Below, one piece after another: positions 14,269-19,535 of a DNA stretch of 19,535 nt. The notes below the pieces were generated by a model. That model did not search any database. It had not been told where the DNA came from and worked only from the letters and a program-made list of their open reading frames with translations. The stretch is from Candidatus Termititenax sp. Its GTDB lineage: Bacteria > Margulisbacteria > Riflemargulisbacteria > GWF2-35-9 > DYQY01. The translations under genes and the position numbers were made by a program. Position 1 is the first letter of the stretch; every line of letters begins with the position of its first letter. The DNA is taken from NCBI GenBank assembly GCA_020719045.1, contig DYQY01000015.1:1-19535 (forward strand), read 5' to 3'.

Positions 14269-15348
14269 CTAAATAGACATACCTTTCTTATGCTTGTCTT
14301 TTAACTTTGACACTGCGCCTTCCTGGTTGTAATGCTCTATCTCTTGGTTTAACGGCTTAACTATTGCTTCCTTGTCTTCTTCTACTACTTCTTGAGCATC
14401 CTTCTCAATGTTTTCTAAAACAACAGCTTCTTTTACGACCGTTGTGTCATCAATAAACTCGCCTTTAGTCATCGAAATATTCGTTTCAACAACCTTGGTT
14501 ATTCTGTTTTCTTCTTTATGTGTATCAATTACTTGCTTTTTAGTAGCTTCTTCCAAATAATCAGCATCATCAATTACTTCATTTTCCTGCACATCTATCT
14601 TATTTAACTTTGAATACTTTTGAACTAACTCAACGGCTTCATCCATTTCATCAGAATCAAGTGCTAAAAGACCTTCATCCGATAATTCTGATATCCATTT
14701 ATGGATATCCTCTTTTGAATAATCTGAACTAATAAATGGACCTAACTTCACTGTAATTTCATCCATTTCATCTGCTAACTCTGACTTCTTTTCCATTAAC
14801 TTAGCCAATTGATTACTCAAACTATTGGTTCCTATACTAGCAATTTCATCATTTAAATCGTCTGCTACCTTCATCTCTTTATCTAGCTTAGCTTTATCAA
14901 CCTCTGCCCTAATTTCTTTATTAGCATTAAGTTGGTATTTATACATCGCCAGAAAATGATCAAATTCACCCTTGATGTTATCATTTAGTTTTAAAAAATT
15001 TGATAATTTAACCAATATCTTACTTTGAGGATAGATTTCTACAATTTCATCAATAATTGTTACAGGATAAAACACTAATACATCCTTAAGTTCATCTGCG
15101 GTTGTGGAATCTTTTATTGCCAATGAAAAAGCCTGCACTAAACTTCTATTTAAATGAGACATCTTTTGATTATCATTATGTATCAATTGATTACTCTTAC
15201 TAATTAACGTAACTATCTTTCCTAAGGATTGCATATCTTTAGAAGAATAGACTCGAATACCAGCTGAAATTTTTTTTAACACAAAGTCTATTGCCAACAT
15301 AAAGTTATCTTTATCTTCAATGTTTTTTAACACATTACTTAAATTCAC
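14269..15348 (-). CDS. Hypothetical acidic helical protein, 359 residues
   Basis: I do not recognise this protein. It is predicted to be cytoplasmic, with no signal peptide or membrane segment, and mostly helical. The first 145 residues are amphipathic helices. Residues about 145-205 look like a coiled coil (KAKLDKEMKVADDLNDEI, then LMEKKSELADEMDEITVKL). From about 230 it is very acidic and probably disordered (VLENIEKDAQEVVEEDKEAI), ending in a basic KLKDKHKKGMSI. The start is a GTG that overlaps the stop of the preceding gene by 4 bases (GTGA), so translation is likely coupled. It is the last of three co-oriented unknown genes. It abuts the 42-residue gene with no spacer, and no clear terminator was found. 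Confidence 0.75.
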   Translation of the reverse strand: MNLSNVLKNIEDKDNFMLAIDFVLKKISAGIRVYSSKDMQSLGKIVTLISKSNQLIHNDNQKMSHLNRSLVQAFSLAIKDSTTADELKDVLVFYPVTIIDEIVEIYPQSKILVKLSNFLKLNDNIKGEFDHFLAMYKYQLNANKEIRAEVDKAKLDKEMKVADDLNDEIASIGTNSLSNQLAKLMEKKSELADEMDEITVKLGPFISSDYSKEDIHKWISELSDEGLLALDSDEMDEAVELVQKYSKLNKIDVQENEVIDDADYLEEATKKQVIDTHKEENRITKVVETNISMTKGEFIDDTTVVKEAVVLENIEKDAQEVVEEDKEAIVKPLNQEIEHYNQEGAVSKLKDKHKKGMSI

Positions 15349-16931
15349 TTCTTCATTGACTCCTCTATTACTTTTTGAATTAATCCACTATCTACTAATT
15401 TCAACACAGCCCTATCAACCATTTCTTGAAAATAATCAGGGATATCCCCTGGATTCTCTGGGTCTTTTTTCTCTATTTTACCTTGCGCAACCAACTCGTC
15501 CATTTCCTCTAAAACCTCTTTAGTGATACTCTTATACCCCTCACTAAGTTCGTCCTTCAATACTTCTTGTGCTTGCTCAACTTTCTGCGCATCTTTAACA
15601 ATGTCGTTAAACAAATTCATATCAATATCAGCTACCACATACTCCTTGTCACCAAAAATAGAGTTGGTAAGTACAGGGTCATATTTTCTTAATAAATTTA
15701 CAGGATCTGAAGAAATAATAGCAAAAATACGTTTATAGTCATCTGTCTGTAAAGGGACAACATATCTAGTAGTAAGCTCTAACATCAAATCTGCCCTATC
15801 AAAAATATATTCATCAGTTTGCAAAGAAATATACTTTGCAATATTAACACTATTAATCGGCGTCATAAGAACAGCGTTCCGAAGAAACACTTCTTTATTA
15901 TTATCATCTAAATACTGCTTAACAGCCTCATATCCATATTCTCTTTCTGCTTCTTCAGTATGTTCATCCACTGTCTTAACATCAGAGAAGGTCTTCAACT
16001 CATCAGCTAACTCTTTTAATCTATTTAGCGTATTATGTTTTTTACTAAGTTTTCTTATTATTTCATGAAAAAACTTAGAAGTCTGAGAACTGTCATAGTT
16101 TAAATCTTGCTTATAAATAACGTCGGACAACCCAGCTAAATCTGTTAAATTATTAATAGAGAAATCTTTCTTACATCTCAACAGAAAATCAATATACTTT
16201 TCAATTGCTTGTCGCTCTGACTTATCACTCACCTCATCAATCTTTCCTTTAGATTCTGCAAGTATTTTAAATAAATCGGACATAAATTCTTCAGAATTAT
16301 AAGGACTTAGATATACATCATTTACTCCGCTATATGGAACAAAAACCTTTTTCTCCACATTCTTCCATTCTGGAGCATCTTGATTTGCAACCCTAACCAC
16401 CTTGTTATAGAATTGAACAAATGGCTTTTTATCCAAATAAGGATTAGTCTCATACATCCCCTTCATATTATCTAAAATTCTCATAACTGCTGAAAAATCA
16501 TTCTCGTTTTTTACGATTCTTGTTTGTACCCATTCGTCATTAATAAACAGTGTCATACCCACTATGTTTTGCATAATAACTTCCACCTTATAAATGTGGT
16601 CTTGAATAGAAAACTCAAAAACATCGTTATCAACCTTTGGGTTAAAAGAAAACTCAGACATATCTTCTAGATATTTATTTATTATCTCATCAGAGTATGT
16701 GCCATCTTCATTATGTTGAGTTGATAAATCCAGAAAGTCTTTCATTAACTTATAGAGTTTTTTCCCTTGAGATGGATTCTCACTTATACCAACATTCCCA
16801 AGGTTTTTCAAAATCTCTGTTGTTTGCTTGTTTGGATGAATTCCAAGAGTATGCTCAATCATAAAATTAAGTTCATCTGCTATACGAAGCGCATGTTTCA
16901 TTCTATTATTTAAATACTGTTCCTGATCCAC
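15345..16931 (-). CDS. Hypothetical protein, 528 residues
   Basis: I do not recognise this protein. It is long, charged and mainly helical, with no signal peptide or membrane segment. One region with strand character at about 104-145 (FEFSIQDHIYKVEVIMQN, then MTLFINDEWVQTRIV) may be a small beta domain; the rest looks like helical repeats. SSDPVNLLRKYDPVL (about 409-423) slightly recalls MSDPVNYFDIDKD in the preceding gene's product. The end is acidic, then helical. The start is a GTG 4 bases after the upstream stop; the nearest purine-rich stretch (AAGGAAGAAAGG) is about 10 bases back. The stop overlaps the next gene, so the three genes form one translational unit. Confidence 0.75.
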   Translation of the reverse strand: MDQEQYLNNRMKHALRIADELNFMIEHTLGIHPNKQTTEILKNLGNVGISENPSQGKKLYKLMKDFLDLSTQHNEDGTYSDEIINKYLEDMSEFSFNPKVDNDVFEFSIQDHIYKVEVIMQNIVGMTLFINDEWVQTRIVKNENDFSAVMRILDNMKGMYETNPYLDKKPFVQFYNKVVRVANQDAPEWKNVEKKVFVPYSGVNDVYLSPYNSEEFMSDLFKILAESKGKIDEVSDKSERQAIEKYIDFLLRCKKDFSINNLTDLAGLSDVIYKQDLNYDSSQTSKFFHEIIRKLSKKHNTLNRLKELADELKTFSDVKTVDEHTEEAEREYGYEAVKQYLDDNNKEVFLRNAVLMTPINSVNIAKYISLQTDEYIFDRADLMLELTTRYVVPLQTDDYKRIFAIISSDPVNLLRKYDPVLTNSIFGDKEYVVADIDMNLFNDIVKDAQKVEQAQEVLKDELSEGYKSITKEVLEEMDELVAQGKIEKKDPENPGDIPDYFQEMVDRAVLKLVDSGLIQKVIEESMKK

Positions 16932-16935
16932 TACT

Positions 16936-19535
16936 CTATGCCTTTCTTCCTTCTACCTCATTAAGTCCTCTAAGAATAACCTCATTACCCCTCTTAAGTA
17001 ATGATACACCATTAGTTAAAGAGTCCTCCACTATTTCTCGAAGTTTATCTCTTGTCTTCTTTGATAAATAACTTACTGCCTGACTAACAGACTCGCCCAA
17101 AGTTGGCAATGAAATCATTAAATATTCAATCGCCTTATCATAGCTTTCCCTCAACTTTGAAGTTAGCAGTCTCTGCTCTGACGTCCTCTGATTCATATTT
17201 AATTCATATAAGGCCAATACTTTTAACACTGCAACAAATTTTGCTTGTGGCTCAGTGGTTCCATTAATCAGAGCAAGGAATAATTTATTAAAAACATCAT
17301 CACCTTTGCTTAACATTAGCAAGTTACTTACATTCTCAGCAAAAAGATTGAAACTTTCTTGATTCCATGAACTCATCCTCAAATACTCTGTTATATAGTC
17401 TTGGACATAACTAAGGACTTTCTCATTATTTATAAGCTTAGGACTCTGGTTTAGCTGAGACATTACAGATTTGACCGCTTCTTTGCTATAATCTTTAGCT
17501 AAAACCTCTACTGGAATATTGCTAATAAGCATATCAGTACCCTTTGCAACCTGACTTGATGACGATGAAACACTAGGTATCTTTACCCCATTACTTCTAT
17601 TAATTTCAGGGAAGTTCTGTACAAATAATTGACTTACTGCACCATCACGACCTGAGTTATTCATACCTTCAATTGCTTTGGCAACTATCGCTTGTTGCGC
17701 TTGTTTTGACTCTCTTCTAACAGATGATATTAATTGAGGAATTATTTGTTTCGAAATATCCATATCTATCTGAACAGAAGACACTAATGTATCTAATAAT
17801 GCCAAAGTTTTAGCTACAACTGATTCTGACTGAGTTGACTGCATATTTTTTAAAACATTACTTAACACTTTAACAAAATTATCTTTCTCTTTATTAGTCA
17901 GCTTTAAACTAACAAGTATTTGCTCAGATAATGCCACAAACTTATCCATATCCATAACCACAACTTCTTTTGCAATATATTCCATAATTAAAACCCTATT
18001 CTTATTGGCTATTACTTGATTCTCTATCATAAATTTTAATACAGCTTCTGGAGCTTTTAATTCTAATAATTCTTTCACCTTGTCTTCTGTTAACATTGAT
18101 TGATTATTTAGTATTTCAGCTATCTTCTGATCTTTTCCTCTTGTTTGCTCAATATTCTCTATTAACTCATTAAGTGAAGATAACTTCTCAGAAACGACTG
18201 TTTTCTGTTGAATAGTTAAATTGGAGGAAGTTACCTCTTTTTTAAGCTGATTCACTATTGTTTGTAGCTCATCAAAGCCAAACAAGCCCTTTTCTTTTAA
18301 TTTCCTATATGAAGCTCTAACCTCTTCGGTGATACTTATAACATCTACGCTCTTAAGTTTCTCCAAATTTTTCAAAACATAATTAAAACCATCACGATAT
18401 GACTCATCCAATGCTTTATAAATATTTTCTATTAATGCTGTAAACCCTGCTACTTTATTCGCCTTAACATCTTCTTGATTGATGCTACCCAGTGCTCCAT
18501 CTGACACATAACTTTCTGTAATATTTCCATCAATGATTAAAGGTGGACTAATGACATTCGTCATACCTAACACATCTACTGCTGGAATTGGACTTAAATT
18601 AAATTCTTTTGCTATTAATCTAATTACACTCGTTTTATCTAAAACATTCTCATCATCCTTATCAATATCAAAATAATTAACTGGGTCTGACATTACTGAT
18701 TTGATTAAATCATTAATCTCTTTAGGGCTTCTGGGTATAGGAGAATACTTAATAAGCTCTGCTATTTCTGACATCTTACTTTCTATTTCTTTAATTGAAA
18801 CAGTTCCTTTTCCAACAACCTCATCAAGCAAAGAAATTGCCTTTACTATCGCCTTATCAGCTTTTGACTCTTTTACTATCTTGATTGCAGACAGTAATTC
18901 ATCAATTAAATACTTATGGTCTATTGTCTTAGAAGTCTCTTCTATAGTCTTTACTGCAAATATATTAAACTCAGCCGCATCCTTCATTTTCAGGCTATCT
19001 TCTTGCAATATATAACTAATAAGCGCCTTTCTGTTCTCCATACTTAATAAAGAATCCCTCATCACTACTGGGTTCTCATTAACATATCTAGCTACAGCCA
19101 AAGGATTCTTTAACTCCAACAACTGTTCAGTCTTCTTAGCAACTGGCTCATTGTTGTTAAATATCTTTGCTAAATTACCATCCTTGCTCTTTGTTAAGCT
19201 TATTGTCTCAACTGTTGTCTTTAGGTTAGCTATCGCTGCTTGTACTTGTGGCAATACCTCCACCCTCGTACTAGCACTCTGTTTTGCAACGCTCTCTGTA
19301 ATCTGCTCTACTACCTGTGCTAACGTCTCCATACTCTTCTTGCTACTTAAGTCGTTCTTGCTCACTTGCTGTATTAACTCCGCTGGTATTGGAATGCTCT
19401 TCCCTACCTCTGTTAATGCTGTTGTCAACTGTTTTACTGCTTCTTTCTCTTGCTGCTGCAGCTGCGCAGGACTACTCTTGCTCCTATCTATAAATGGATT
19501 ATGAAACGTCTCTATTATTTGCTGTATATTTGCAA
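16936..19535 (-). CDS. Large hypothetical helical protein with internal duplication, 5' end missing
   Basis: The frame is open from the window edge to the TAG at 16936, at least 865 codons. No ATG occurs in the visible N-terminal part. The TTG at 19428 is a possible start, but the codons before it (reading FHNPFIDRSKSSPAQLQQQ) look coding, so the true start is probably outside. Counting from that TTG, residues about 34-227 and 387-568 are two copies of one module. Each carries a KD-xx-A-I-NN segment, then EQLLELKNPLAVARYVNENP (copy 1) or KELLELKAPEAVLKFMIENQ (copy 2), and ends with a LLD helix. The KSVMS segment recurs downstream of both copies (244-248 and 653-657). There is no signal peptide, membrane helix or known catalytic motif. 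A serine stretch (about 619-625) may be a linker. I do not recognise a family; a scaffold-like helical-repeat role is only a guess. Confidence 0.75.
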   Translation of the reverse strand, partial: ANIQQIIETFHNPFIDRSKSSPAQLQQQEKEAVKQLTTALTEVGKSIPIPAELIQQVSKNDLSSKKSMETLAQVVEQITESVAKQSASTRVEVLPQVQAAIANLKTTVETISLTKSKDGNLAKIFNNNEPVAKKTEQLLELKNPLAVARYVNENPVVMRDSLLSMENRKALISYILQEDSLKMKDAAEFNIFAVKTIEETSKTIDHKYLIDELLSAIKIVKESKADKAIVKAISLLDEVVGKGTVSIKEIESKMSEIAELIKYSPIPRSPKEINDLIKSVMSDPVNYFDIDKDDENVLDKTSVIRLIAKEFNLSPIPAVDVLGMTNVISPPLIIDGNITESYVSDGALGSINQEDVKANKVAGFTALIENIYKALDESYRDGFNYVLKNLEKLKSVDVISITEEVRASYRKLKEKGLFGFDELQTIVNQLKKEVTSSNLTIQQKTVVSEKLSSLNELIENIEQTRGKDQKIAEILNNQSMLTEDKVKELLELKAPEAVLKFMIENQVIANKNRVLIMEYIAKEVVVMDMDKFVALSEQILVSLKLTNKEKDNFVKVLSNVLKNMQSTQSESVVAKTLALLDTLVSSVQIDMDISKQIIPQLISSVRRESKQAQQAIVAKAIEGMNNSGRDGAVSQLFVQNFPEINRSNGVKIPSVSSSSSQVAKGTDMLISNIPVEVLAKDYSKEAVKSVMSQLNQSPKLINNEKVLSYVQDYITEYLRMSSWNQESFNLFAENVSNLLMLSKGDDVFNKLFLALINGTTEPQAKFVAVLKVLALYELNMNQRTSEQRLLTSKLRESYDKAIEYLMISLPTLGESVSQAVSYLSKKTRDKLREIVEDSLTNGVSLLKRGNEVILRGLNEVEGRKA

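Noticed and set aside
14276-14314. AGACA/TGTCT stem followed by TTTT as a terminator for the leuCD operon
   Set aside because: The stem is only 5 bp with a long loop and lies inside the coding end of the convergent gene.
16936-19428. TTG at 19428 as the firm start of the large protein
   Set aside because: The frame continues open to the window edge with coding-like residues and no stop, so the gene most likely starts outside.

Overview
This is an AT-rich bacterial chromosomal window (roughly one third G+C by eye) with compact, tightly coupled genes. No rRNA, tRNA, CRISPR, transposase or phage gene was seen. The lineage cannot be fixed from this sequence. A plastid/chlamydia-like LeuCD pair, an unusual NusA tail and a large block of unrecognised proteins would fit an uncultured candidate phylum (Margulisbacteria or a relative is a low-confidence guess).

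Layout. (1) 2-481, plus strand: the 3' part of a NYN-domain (DUF88-like) nuclease gene whose 5' end lies outside the window. It is followed by a 300-base gap (482-781) holding a relatively GC-rich, hairpin-forming segment. (2) 782-7123, minus strand: the classical translation/transcription operon nusA-infB-rbfA-nrnA-truB-ribF, with neighbours overlapping or nearly touching. rimP and ylxR, often found here, are absent. NusA carries a C-terminal tail that resembles the small N-terminal domain of IF2. (3) 7248-9185, minus strand: comEC, separated from nusA by a strong terminator. It lacks a recognisable metallo-beta-lactamase domain. (4) 9302-10907, plus strand: cmoA and a second SAM-dependent methyltransferase with CmoB-like features. 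Together they probably act in 5-oxyacetyl-uridine modification of tRNA wobble U34. Both have a TATAAT box so close to the ATG that the mRNAs may be leaderless. (5) 11032-11385, minus strand: a small unknown protein. (6) 11558-14268, plus strand: an operon of a Bax-inhibitor-1 family membrane protein, leuC, leuD and a 42-residue single-pass membrane protein. Its promoter abuts a degenerate tandem heptamer array. (7) 14269-19535, minus strand: three tightly coupled genes for large, helical, apparently cytoplasmic proteins that I do not recognise. The first runs off the window and contains an internal duplication.

The nusA-ribF block joins transcription elongation, translation initiation, ribosome maturation, RNA turnover, tRNA pseudouridylation and FMN/FAD synthesis. 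leuCD supplies the isomerase step of leucine synthesis, though no other leucine gene is in the window. The best candidates for undescribed biology are the three-gene block 14269-19535 and the NusA tail.
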